64,000 bases of DNA, taken from positions 496,001 to 560,000 of the forward strand of contig QVMW01000001.1 in NCBI GenBank assembly GCA_003417655.1. Direction: 5' to 3'. A program made the translations under genes and the position numbers. The number at the start of each line of letters is the position of its first letter. Within the stretch, counting starts at the first letter, position 1. Source of the DNA: Rhodobacteraceae bacterium 63075. Its GTDB lineage: Bacteria > Pseudomonadota > Alphaproteobacteria > Rhodobacterales > Rhodobacteraceae. Under the pieces are notes generated by a model. It had not been told where the DNA came from, searched no databases, and saw only the letters and a program-made list of their open reading frames with translations. This document shows positions 8,530 through 19,793 of the stretch, in pieces.

Positions 8530-9605
8530 GCGCTGAACCTTTCGGGGCTGAGTTGGGCTGCTGTTTCCGCATCCATCTCGGAGGCGCGCCCCATGATCAG
8601 GTCGGCGGCGTGGCGGCTGGCAGCGGGGGCCGTCTGGAACCCGTAGCCGCCCTGACCGGCATGCCAGAAGAAGCCGCGCTCGGCGGCATCGAAACCGATG
8701 CAGAGGTGACGGTCGGGCGAGAAGGTGCGCAGCCCGGCCCAGTTCGCCTCGAGCCGGGTAACGGGCTTGCTCACCATCGCCTCGTAGCGCGCCAGCCCCT
8801 CGGCCAGGACCATGTCATCGGCCCAGGCGTCCATGGGCGGCTGGGGGTCTTCCTCGGCGGGCGAGACGATCAGCGAGCCGGCGTCAGGCTTGGCATACCA
8901 GCTTTCGCCGACACCGAAGACCATGGGCCAGCCGCTCACGTCATGGCCGCCCGGCGCGGGAATCCGCGCCATGGAGCGGCGCAGCGGCGTAAAGCCTATC
9001 GGCGCGACTCCGGCGAGCTTCGCGATCTCGTCGACCCAGGGGCCGGCGGCGTTGACGATGAGCCGGGCCTCGTGCGTGCCATGGGGCGTGGTCACGCGCC
9101 AGCCGCCGCTCAGCCGTTCGATCCCGCTCACCTTTGCGCGGGTGAGCACCTCGCCGCCATGGGCGCGGACCTCGCGCGCGAAGTCCTGGATCATGCGGTC
9201 GGTGTCGATGTCCCAGGCATCGGCGTGATAGGCGGCATGGGTGACCTGGTCCAAATCGAGGATCGGCATGATGTCCCGGGCCTCGGCGGGGCTGATCTCG
9301 TCGAGCTGTATCTTGGCGGCATCGGCCTCGAACTCCGCGCGCTCGCCGTCACGGGCGACGAGCAGGAAGCCCCGCGGGCTCAGATAGCCGCCATGTGCCT
9401 CGCGGAAATATTCGCCGCTGGCCTTGCTGAGCGCGACGGTGGACGAAAGGCCGTAATTCGTCTCGTAAAGCGCGGCGGAGCGGCCCGAGGCGTGAAAGGC
9501 CAGCGCTTCTTCTGCCTCGAGCAGGGTGACGGATGCGTCCGGCGCGAGCCGCGCGGCCACGGATGTGCCCGCGATGCCGCCGCCTATGACGATGATGTCC
9601 TTCAT
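8526..9605 (-). CDS. FAD-dependent D-amino acid dehydrogenase, D-arginine dehydrogenase (DauA)-like
   Basis: This 359-residue DAO-superfamily flavoprotein has GGGIAG at residues 8-13, Glu30 for the FAD ribose, and FHASGRSAA around residue 37. It closely follows the layout of catabolic D-arginine dehydrogenase: DIDTDRMIQ, VNAAGPWVDEIAKLAGV, SWYAKPDAGSL and FFWHAGQGGYGFQT all have counterparts there. The reaction would be oxidation of a D-amino acid to the 2-oxo acid and ammonia. D-arginine specificity is an inference. It overlaps both neighbours by 4 bp, which places it in the middle of a coupled three-gene operon. Confidence 0.82.
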   Translation of the reverse strand: MKDIIVIGGGIAGTSVAARLAPDASVTLLEAEEALAFHASGRSAALYETNYGLSSTVALSKASGEYFREAHGGYLSPRGFLLVARDGERAEFEADAAKIQLDEISPAEARDIMPILDLDQVTHAAYHADAWDIDTDRMIQDFAREVRAHGGEVLTRAKVSGIERLSGGWRVTTPHGTHEARLIVNAAGPWVDEIAKLAGVAPIGFTPLRRSMARIPAPGGHDVSGWPMVFGVGESWYAKPDAGSLIVSPAEEDPQPPMDAWADDMVLAEGLARYEAMVSKPVTRLEANWAGLRTFSPDRHLCIGFDAAERGFFWHAGQGGYGFQTAPAASRHAADLIMGRASEMDAETAAQLSPERFSA

Positions 9606-10537
9606 TGTTCCTCGATCCTGTCCGTTGCGGGGGGCGGTGCGGGGCTGAGCCCCGAGAGCCTTTCGTAAAGCTCTTTATCCATATCGAAGCGCAGGGCTGC
9701 AAGGGAGGGGGCCAGTTGTTCCGGCGCGCTGGCCGAGAGAATCGGCACGGGGCGCGCGGGATGAGCGGCGATCCAGGCGCAGGCGAGCGTGGCCGGATGC
9801 AGGCCAAGCTCAGAGGCGATCCCGGCCAGCGCGCGTGCCGTATCATGCATGAAGGCCGGCGCATAGCGGGCCGCGTAGCGCGGGTCTTCGGCCAGCCGGC
9901 CCGATGCCGCGCCTTCGAGATACTTCCCGCTCAGCAGCCCGCCGCCGAGGGGCGAATAGGTGGCGCAGGCGATGCCTTCGCTCGCGCACATCGGCAAGAG
10001 CTCGACCTCGGCCTGGCGCTTGACGAGGCTGTACATCGGCTGGATGACATCGACACGGTGGCCCATCCCGCGCAGCAGGCGGTCGGCTTTCATCACTTGC
10101 CAGGCGGCGAAGTTCGACAGGCCGATATAGCGGATTCTCCCGGCCTCCTTGAGTTCCGCGAGAACGGCGAGGCGTTCTTCGAGCGGGATGCCCGGATCAT
10201 GACGATGCAGGTAGAGGATATCGACGCAATCCATCTTGAGCCGGCTCAGCGACAGGTCCAGTTCCGCGCGGAGCCGGCCGGCATCCGTGCCGGGGCGATA
10301 GCCGATCTTGGTTGCGATCACGAGCCGCGCGCGCTCCGGGGCGGCGCGCGCTCCGAGGATCTCCTCGGACTGCCCTTCGGTATAGAGATGGGCGGTGTCG
10401 AAATGGGTGATGCCCGCCTCGATGGCGGCTTCGAACATGCCGGTAGAGGCGGCGAGATCGGCCTTGCCGCCGAATTGCATCGTGCCGAAGGCATAGCGCG
10501 AGGCCGGCGTGCCGTCAGGAGAGGTGAGGGCTGTCAT
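9602..10537 (-). CDS. Aldo/keto reductase
   Basis: This 311-residue NAD(P)H-dependent oxidoreductase is built on a TIM barrel. The catalytic tetrad is visible as Asp in FDTAHLYTEG, the Tyr of the same segment, Lys in LVIATKIGY and His in YLHRHDPG. The C-terminal GSA-like cofactor region reads PILSASAPEQL. The family reduces aldehydes and ketones, and the substrate is unknown. It is the first gene of the minus-strand operon whose next gene overlaps it by 4 bp, so its product may handle the oxo-acid or aldehyde made by the flavoprotein. Confidence 0.87.
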   Translation of the reverse strand: MTALTSPDGTPASRYAFGTMQFGGKADLAASTGMFEAAIEAGITHFDTAHLYTEGQSEEILGARAAPERARLVIATKIGYRPGTDAGRLRAELDLSLSRLKMDCVDILYLHRHDPGIPLEERLAVLAELKEAGRIRYIGLSNFAAWQVMKADRLLRGMGHRVDVIQPMYSLVKRQAEVELLPMCASEGIACATYSPLGGGLLSGKYLEGAASGRLAEDPRYAARYAPAFMHDTARALAGIASELGLHPATLACAWIAAHPARPVPILSASAPEQLAPSLAALRFDMDKELYERLSGLSPAPPPATDRIEEQ

Positions 10538-10781
10538 GGGGGACTCGTGCCACGCGCGGCAGGGTAAGAAAAGGGGCTATTGCAAGGGCATGCTGGCAGC
10601 AGGGGCGGGGTGCCGCGTTCTTGTTGAACCCTTGGCTCGCCCCTCCGCGCGGCTTGAACGGATTCCCGCTCCCTCCCGCAAAGCGGATAACGGCAATCAG
10701 GTCGAGCGCGGCCTTTGCAAGGGTGGCAATGAAAGGTTCAGCCCATTCGCCTCAAACGGCAGCCAGGGGCGAAACGCTTCA
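10538..10781. other. Intergenic region between dnaE and the aldo/keto reductase
   Basis: About 244 bp with no supportable gene. It must hold the 3' end of dnaE and the promoter of the aldo/keto reductase operon, both minus strand. A G-rich block (GGGGCGGGG) and a C-rich block (CGCCCC) about 35 bp apart could pair, but no T-run follows. Confidence 0.4.
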
Positions 10782-14285
<3,504 letters not shown>

Positions 14286-14560
14286 GGGGCCACTTTAGGG
14301 CCATTCATTTCGAAGGTCCCGTCCCTTTGGCAGATTGCGGCAAATTTTTTGCGCGGGGGCTCCGGTCCGGGCAAGGACACCCCGTGCCGATTATTTACGC
14401 AGATGCAAAGCACTTGCTCATTATCTACAAATCATTGAAAGACTTTACGGCGCGATTGCCCACAGAATCCTTGCATGGAAGAGCGCTTGCGCCTTTCATT
14501 GCCAAGCAACCGGTGCGCAGACCGCCGGGCAGGCATGGCCGACAAGAAAAGGACCGATGC
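14286..14560. promoter_or_regulatory. Divergent control region of dnaE and the BMP-type ABC operon
   Basis: A 275-bp interval separates two divergent starts and is visibly more AT-rich in its middle (around 14390-14450). TTGCTC at 14412 and nearby TTGAAA could serve as -35 elements, but no -10 is clear. No gene in it is supportable. An open frame reaching 14327 upstream of the ATPase lacks a ribosome site. Confidence 0.5.
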
Positions 14561-16078
14561 GTGACAGGGACATTGTTGAAAATCGACGGGCTGACCAAGG
14601 CCTATCCGGGTGTCGTGGCGAATGATGCCGTCTCCTTCGAGATCAAGCAAGGCGAGGTGCACGCGCTTCTCGGCGAGAACGGGGCCGGGAAGTCCACCCT
14701 CGTCAAGATGATCTACGGGCTCGTGAAGCCCGACAGCGGGACGATGGAGATGCGCGGCGCGCCATTTGCCCCGCCGGAGCCGCGCTCGGCGCGCGCGGCG
14801 GGCGTTGCGATGGTCTTCCAGCATTTTTCGCTTTTCGATGCGCTCGACGTGGCCGAGAACATCGCCCTCGGCATGGAAAACCCGCCGCCCCGGCGCGACC
14901 TTGCCGCGCGCATCCGCGAAACCTCCGAAGCCTATGGCCTGCCGCTCGACCCCTACCGCACCGTGGGGGACCTCTCGGCCGGCGAGCGCCAGCGCGTCGA
15001 GATCATCCGCTGTCTTCTGCAAGACCCGCGCCTGCTCATCATGGATGAACCCACATCGGTGCTGACGCCGCAGGAGGTCGAGATTCTCTTCGAGACCCTG
15101 CGCAAGCTCACCGCCGAGGGCGTGGCGATCCTCTACATTTCCCACAAGCTCGAGGAAATCGCGGCGCTCTGTGATGCGGCGACGATCCTGCGCCTTGGCA
15201 AGAACGTGGGCACATGCGTGCCGTCGGAGACGAGCGCGCGCGAGATGGCCGAGCTGATGGTCGGCACCGAGTTGCAAACGCCGAAGAGCGCGGGGGGCGA
15301 GATGGGCGAGGTCGTGCTCGACGTCTCGGGCCTGTCGATGTCCTCGCCGAGCGCCTTCGGAACGCCGCTGCGCAACATCCACCTGCGCCTGCGCGCAGGC
15401 GAAGTTCTCGGGATCGGCGGCGTCGCGGGCAACGGGCAGGACGAGCTCCTGCTCGCGCTGTCGGGCGAGGCGCTCACCGAGGCGGACGCGATCAAGCTGA
15501 AGGGTCAACCGGTCGGGCGGCTCTCGCCCAACGCGCGGCGCGCGCTCGGCCTGCTGGCCGCGCCTGAAGAGCGGCTCGGTCATGCCGCGGCTCCGAACAT
15601 GAGCCTGACGGAAAACGCCCTGCTGACCGGCGCGGTGCGCAAGAACCTCGAGAACCACGGTTTTCTCAACTGGACCAGAACGCGCAGCTTCGCCGAGGAG
15701 ATCATCGAACGCTTCGATGTGCGCACGCCCGGCCCGGAAAATGCCGCCCGCTCGCTCTCGGGCGGCAACCTGCAAAAGTTCGTCATCGGTCGCGAGGTGC
15801 TGCAAGCGCCTGAGGTTCTGGTGGTCAACCAGCCCACATGGGGCGTCGATGCCTCCGCCGCCGCCGCGATCCGGCAGGCGTTGCTCGACTTGGCCGCCGG
15901 CGGCGCGGCGGTGATCGTGGTCAGCCAGGACCTCGACGAGATCATGGAGGTGGCCGACAATTTCGCCGCGCTCAACGAGGGCCGGCTCACCGAAACACGG
16001 CCCACGCGCGGGCTGACCATCGAGCAGATCGGCCTGATGATGGGCGGCGCGCACGGAATGGAGGTGGCCCATGTCTGA
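14561..16078 (+). CDS. ABC transporter ATP-binding protein, BMP/nucleoside type (double ATPase)
   Basis: This 505-residue cytoplasmic ATPase has two fused ABC domains, as in sugar and purine-nucleoside importers. I chose the GTG at 14561 because AAAAGGAC lies just upstream and the protein then begins right before the first ABC domain. Domain 1 has Walker A GENGAGKST (38-46), an LSAGERQR signature and LLIMDEPTS as Walker B. Domain 2 has a degenerate Walker A (GGVAGNGQDE), an LSGGNLQK signature and VLVVNQPTWGVD. That asymmetry is normal for the class. It energises the two permeases downstream. Confidence 0.9.
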   Translation: MTGTLLKIDGLTKAYPGVVANDAVSFEIKQGEVHALLGENGAGKSTLVKMIYGLVKPDSGTMEMRGAPFAPPEPRSARAAGVAMVFQHFSLFDALDVAENIALGMENPPPRRDLAARIRETSEAYGLPLDPYRTVGDLSAGERQRVEIIRCLLQDPRLLIMDEPTSVLTPQEVEILFETLRKLTAEGVAILYISHKLEEIAALCDAATILRLGKNVGTCVPSETSAREMAELMVGTELQTPKSAGGEMGEVVLDVSGLSMSSPSAFGTPLRNIHLRLRAGEVLGIGGVAGNGQDELLLALSGEALTEADAIKLKGQPVGRLSPNARRALGLLAAPEERLGHAAAPNMSLTENALLTGAVRKNLENHGFLNWTRTRSFAEEIIERFDVRTPGPENAARSLSGGNLQKFVIGREVLQAPEVLVVNQPTWGVDASAAAAIRQALLDLAAGGAAVIVVSQDLDEIMEVADNFAALNEGRLTETRPTRGLTIEQIGLMMGGAHGMEVAHV

Positions 16079-16092
16079 GCGCAACGGCAGAC

Positions 16093-16160
16093 AAGGCCTT
16101 TCGAAAGGCCTTGATCAACGCTTTTCGAAAAGCGTTGCGCAAGCGATTTCCAAATCGCTT
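16093..16160. repeat. Array of three perfect short hairpins between ATPase and permease genes
   Basis: Three back-to-back palindromes with 2-nt centres fill the intercistronic gap: 16093-16112 (9-bp arms AAGGCCTTT), 16116-16137 (10-bp arms CAACGCTTTT) and 16141-16160 (9-bp arms AAGCGATTT). None is followed by a T-run. They lie just before the AGGAAGGGA ribosome site of the permease, suggesting an mRNA processing or stability element. Confidence 0.9.
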
Positions 16161-16180
16161 TTCAGGAAGGGACGCGCATC

Positions 16181-17263
16181 ATGCTGAAGCTCGAAAAACG
16201 CCCCCAGCCGTCGAAGGCCTATGCCTACACGACACCGTTCCTCGCCGTGCTGGCCACGATGTTCTTCGGCGGGCTTCTGTTCATGGCCCTCGGCAAGAAC
16301 CCGATCGAGGCCATCCTCACCATCTTCTGGGAGCCGCTCTTCGGCGAGTTCGCCTTCTATTACCGCCCGCAACTTCTGGTGAAGGGCGGCCCGCTCATCC
16401 TCATCGCCATCGGCCTCAGCCTCGGCTTCAAGGCCGGGATCTGGAACATCGGCGCGGAGGGGCAATACATCGTCGGGGCGATCTGCGGCGCGGGCGCGGG
16501 GCTGGCCTTCTACCCGATGGAAGCCTGGTTCATCTTCCCGATCATGATCCTCGCGGGGGCGTTCGGCGGCTGGGTCTGGGCCATGATCCCCGCGCTTTTG
16601 AAGGTGAAGTTCCAGACCAACGAGATTCTCGTCTCGCTGATGCTGGTCTACGTGGCCGAACAGCTCCTTGCCTCCATGTCGCTCGGCCTTCTGAAGAATC
16701 CCGAAGGCCACGGCTTCCCCGGCTCGCGCAATCTCAAGGACTACCCGTCCGCTTTCAACGAGGAGATCATCACCGGCTCGGGCATGCACTGGGGCGTTCT
16801 TGCGGCCTTCATCGCGGTGATCTTCGCCTATGTGCTGCTCAACCGGCATATGCTGGGCTACTCGATCCGCCTGACGGGCGAGGCCCCGCGCGCGGCGAAG
16901 TTCTCCTCGGTGAACCCCGCGCGGCTCATCCTCTTCTGTCTCGGCACCTCCGGCGCGCTCGCGGGGCTCGCGGGCATGTTCGAGGTGAGCGGGCCCGCGG
17001 GGCAGATCAGCATCGACTTCAATGTCGGCTACGGCTTCACGGCGATCATCGTCGCCTTCCTCGGCCGCCTGCACCCTGTCGGCATCCTCTTTGCCGGGCT
17101 GCTCATGGCGCTCACTTATATCGGCGGGGAGATCGCCCAGTCCAACCTCGGCCTGCCCGGCGCGGCGATCCAGCTCTTCCAGGGGATGCTGCTCTTCTTC
17201 CTGCTCGCCGTGGACCTTCTGACCAACTACCGCATCAAGCTCGTCCGCAAGGAGGCCGCATGA
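16181..17263 (+). CDS. ABC transporter permease, BMP/nucleoside importer (first subunit)
   Basis: This 360-residue inner-membrane protein has about eight to ten hydrophobic segments. It belongs to the branched-chain/ribose-type permease superfamily: GFKAGIWNIGAEGQ, the NEILVSLMLVY coupling-helix region and the FNVGYGFTAIIVAFLGR segment are typical of nucleoside-type permeases paired with BMP binding proteins. AGGAAGGGA precedes the ATG. Its stop codon overlaps the start of the next small gene (ATGA), so the two are translationally coupled. It forms the channel with the second permease encoded at 17577. Confidence 0.9.
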   Translation: MLKLEKRPQPSKAYAYTTPFLAVLATMFFGGLLFMALGKNPIEAILTIFWEPLFGEFAFYYRPQLLVKGGPLILIAIGLSLGFKAGIWNIGAEGQYIVGAICGAGAGLAFYPMEAWFIFPIMILAGAFGGWVWAMIPALLKVKFQTNEILVSLMLVYVAEQLLASMSLGLLKNPEGHGFPGSRNLKDYPSAFNEEIITGSGMHWGVLAAFIAVIFAYVLLNRHMLGYSIRLTGEAPRAAKFSSVNPARLILFCLGTSGALAGLAGMFEVSGPAGQISIDFNVGYGFTAIIVAFLGRLHPVGILFAGLLMALTYIGGEIAQSNLGLPGAAIQLFQGMLLFFLLAVDLLTNYRIKLVRKEAA

Positions 17264-17577
17264 CAGCCGACGCAATTCTTCGTCGAAAGGACGGTTTCGA
17301 GATGCTTTTCAAGTTCTTGCAGGGCGGCCTCGCAGCTCTTTTAGCGATCTTCTTCCTCGAGATGATCCATTCGGCCGGCCTGCCGGGATTGCGTGCGGTC
17401 GCAGAAATCGTTGCTGTCGGCGCAATCGTTTGGTTGGCGCTATACGCGCTCACCAGGAAACGTCCCAAGAGACCTGTCTCACAAGCGGCAGATTGGTTTC
17501 CGCGCAACTTCCATAAAGTTGTCTTCGGCGCTTTTCTTGGCGTCTACTTTGTCATCGAACACATGGTGAATTGGTAA
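17260..17577 (+). CDS. Small membrane protein inserted between the permease genes
   Basis: I do not recognise this 105-residue protein. It has a basic N-terminus and three likely membrane helices (about residues 16-36, 46-65 and 86-103). A loop containing KRPKRP sits between the second and third. The ATG follows a strong AAGGAGG site, overlaps the upstream stop (ATGA), and its own stop overlaps the next start (TAATG), so translation is coupled on both sides. The DNA looks clearly less GC-rich than its neighbours. Possible roles are an accessory subunit of the transporter or a late insertion. Confidence 0.72.
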   Translation: MTADAILRRKDGFEMLFKFLQGGLAALLAIFFLEMIHSAGLPGLRAVAEIVAVGAIVWLALYALTRKRPKRPVSQAADWFPRNFHKVVFGAFLGVYFVIEHMVNW

Positions 17578-18497
17578 TGGACTTCTCAGCCATCAACCCC
17601 GCCCTTCTGCTGGCCTCGCTTCTGGTCGCGGCCACGCCCATTCTCATCGCCGGGATCGGCGAGCTGGTGGTCGAGCGCGCGGGCGTTCTGAACCTCGGTG
17701 TCGAGGGCATGATGATCACCGGGGCCGTCACCGGCTTCATCGTCACCATCGAGACGGGCTCGCCCTTCCTCGGGTTTCTCGCCGCCTGCGCAGGTGGTGC
17801 GGCGCTGTCGTTTCTCTTCGCGGTGCTGACGCAGCTCGCGCTGGCCAACCAGGTCGCCTCCGGCCTCGCGCTCACGCTCTTCGGCCTCGGCCTGTCCTCG
17901 CTCATGGGGCAGGGCTATGTCGGCCTCAAGCCGCCGGCCAGCCCCAAGCTCGACCTGCCGCTGATCTCGGATATTCCCTTCTTCGGGACGGTGCTCTTCA
18001 GCCATGACGCCGTGGTCTATTTCGGTTTCGCGCTGGTCGCTTGTGTCTGGGCCACGCTCAAGTTCACGCGCGTCGGCCTTGTCCTGCGCGCCGTCGGCGA
18101 GAACCACGACGCCGCCCATGCGCTCGGCTACAAGGTCGTGCGGATGCGCATCCTGGCGATCCTCTTCGGCGGGGCCTGCGCGGGGCTGGGCGGGGCCTAT
18201 ATCAGCCTCATCCGCGTGCCCCAGTGGACCGAAGGGATGACTGCCGGCGCAGGCTGGATCGCGCTTGCGCTCGTCGTCTTCGCGAGCTGGAAGCCCTGGC
18301 GCGTCCTGCTCGGGGCCTGGCTCTTCGGCGGCGTGACTGTCCTGCAGCTCAACCTTCAGGCGGCGGGCTTCGCCATCCCCGTCGAATACCTGTCGATGTC
18401 ACCCTACATCATCACCATCGTCGTGCTGGTCATCATGTCAGCCGACAAATCGCGCGCCCCGGCCTCGCTCGGGCGGCCCTTCCACGCCTCGAGCTAA
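17577..18497 (+). CDS. ABC transporter permease, BMP/nucleoside importer (second subunit)
   Basis: This 306-residue inner-membrane permease starts at the ATG that overlaps the stop of the small gene by 1 nt. A TTG two codons upstream is possible but less likely. The sequence begins with a hydrophobic helix followed by GELVVERAGVLNLGVEGMM, the signature of this permease subfamily. Later segments (RAVGENHDAAHALGYKV and the ALVVFASWKPWR region) fit the cytoplasmic coupling loop and last helices. It pairs with the 360-residue permease to form the membrane channel. Confidence 0.9.
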   Translation: MDFSAINPALLLASLLVAATPILIAGIGELVVERAGVLNLGVEGMMITGAVTGFIVTIETGSPFLGFLAACAGGAALSFLFAVLTQLALANQVASGLALTLFGLGLSSLMGQGYVGLKPPASPKLDLPLISDIPFFGTVLFSHDAVVYFGFALVACVWATLKFTRVGLVLRAVGENHDAAHALGYKVVRMRILAILFGGACAGLGGAYISLIRVPQWTEGMTAGAGWIALALVVFASWKPWRVLLGAWLFGGVTVLQLNLQAAGFAIPVEYLSMSPYIITIVVLVIMSADKSRAPASLGRPFHASS

Positions 18498-18541
18498 TGC
18501 TTTAGGCTCAAAGAGAATCCAAAACAGGGAGAACAAAGGAC

Positions 18542-19615
18542 ATGAAATTCACCAAACTTCTCGCCACCGCTGCCGTGGCGCTGGGCATGGCGACAACCGC
18601 CATGGCACAGGACAAGACGAAGGTCGGCTTCGTCTATGTCGGCCCCGTTGGCGACGGCGGCTGGACATACGAGCACGACCAGGCCCGCAAGGCCGTCGTG
18701 GAAGAGTTCGGCGACAAGGTCGAAACCGTCTATGTCGAAAGCGTCCCCGAGGGCGCCGATGCCGAGCGCGTCATGTCACAGATGGCCCTGCAAGGCGCCG
18801 ATCTCATCTTCACGACATCCTTCGGCTACATGGACCCGACGATCAACGTCGCCAAGAAGTTCCCGGATGTGAAATTCGAACACGCGACAGGCTACAAGCG
18901 CGCCGACAACGTCTCGACCTACTCGGCCCGCTTCTACGAAGGCCGCGCCATCCAGGGCACGATCGCGGGGCACATGACCGACAGCAACATCGTCGGCTAT
19001 ATCGGCTCCTTCCCGATCCCCGAGGTCATCCGCGGGATCAACTCCGCCTTCATCCACGCCCGCAAGGTCAACCCGGATGTCGAGTTCAAGATCGTCTGGG
19101 CCTACACATGGTTCGACCCGGCCAAGGAAGCCGACGCCGCCAAGGTTCTCATCGAGCAGGGCGCGGACGTGATCATGCAGCACACCGACTCGACAGCGCC
19201 GCTGGCCGCCGCGGAAGCCGCCGGTGACATCATCGGCTTCGGCCAGGCCTCGGACATGGCCGAGTTCAAGGACGGCCCGCGCGTCTCCTCGATCATCGAC
19301 GACTGGGCCCCCTACTACATCGACCGCGTGAAGGCCGTGATGGACGGAACATGGGAGAGCAAGGACACATGGGACGGCATCGGCCCGGGCATGGTCGGCA
19401 TCGGCGAGATCACCGACAGGGTGCCTGCCGACGTGAAAGCCGAGGCGCTGGCGCTGAAGGAAAAGATCGCCAGCGGCGAGTATCACCCCTTCACCGGCCC
19501 CATCAACAAGCAGGACGGCTCGGTCTGGCTCGAAGAGGGCGATGTGGCTGATGACGGCACGCTGCTGGGCATGGACTTCTATGTCGAAGGCATCGAGGGC
19601 AAGATCCCCGAGTAA
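18542..19615 (+). CDS. BMP family periplasmic substrate-binding protein
   Basis: This 357-residue periplasmic protein has a cleavable signal peptide (residues 1-22, ending AMAQ). The mature part is a BMP/PnrA-type binding protein: VGFVYVGPVGDGGWTY, the ATGYKRADNVSTYSARFYEGR segment and QHTDSTAPLAAAE are typical. Characterised relatives bind purine nucleosides, although some bind other ligands, so nucleoside binding is a family-based inference. It is 44 bp past the second permease, has GGGAG as ribosome site, and ends before a strong terminator. A 5'-nucleotidase gene follows, which supports the nucleoside assignment. Confidence 0.88.
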   Translation: MKFTKLLATAAVALGMATTAMAQDKTKVGFVYVGPVGDGGWTYEHDQARKAVVEEFGDKVETVYVESVPEGADAERVMSQMALQGADLIFTTSFGYMDPTINVAKKFPDVKFEHATGYKRADNVSTYSARFYEGRAIQGTIAGHMTDSNIVGYIGSFPIPEVIRGINSAFIHARKVNPDVEFKIVWAYTWFDPAKEADAAKVLIEQGADVIMQHTDSTAPLAAAEAAGDIIGFGQASDMAEFKDGPRVSSIIDDWAPYYIDRVKAVMDGTWESKDTWDGIGPGMVGIGEITDRVPADVKAEALALKEKIASGEYHPFTGPINKQDGSVWLEEGDVADDGTLLGMDFYVEGIEGKIPE

Positions 19616-19636
19616 GCCGAAAGGTTCGAGACAAGG

Positions 19637-19666
19637 AAAAGACCCCGCTCCGGCGGGGTCTTTTTC
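19637..19666 (+). terminator. Strong intrinsic terminator ending the ABC importer operon
   Basis: GACCCCGC and GCGGGGTC form a perfect 8-bp stem with a TCCG tetraloop, flanked by AAAA and TTTTT. It is about 22 bp past the stop codon and would also work in the reverse direction. Confidence 0.95.
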
Positions 19667-19793
19667 GTTGCGGGGGGAGAAGGGCCAGCAGCGCGCCCGT
19701 CACCGAAAGTTCACGCAGCTTTCGCCGGGCTGTGGCATTGGCCCCCTACTGCGCTTCCATCACTCACAGACACTGAGCAGATGGGGTTTTCCG

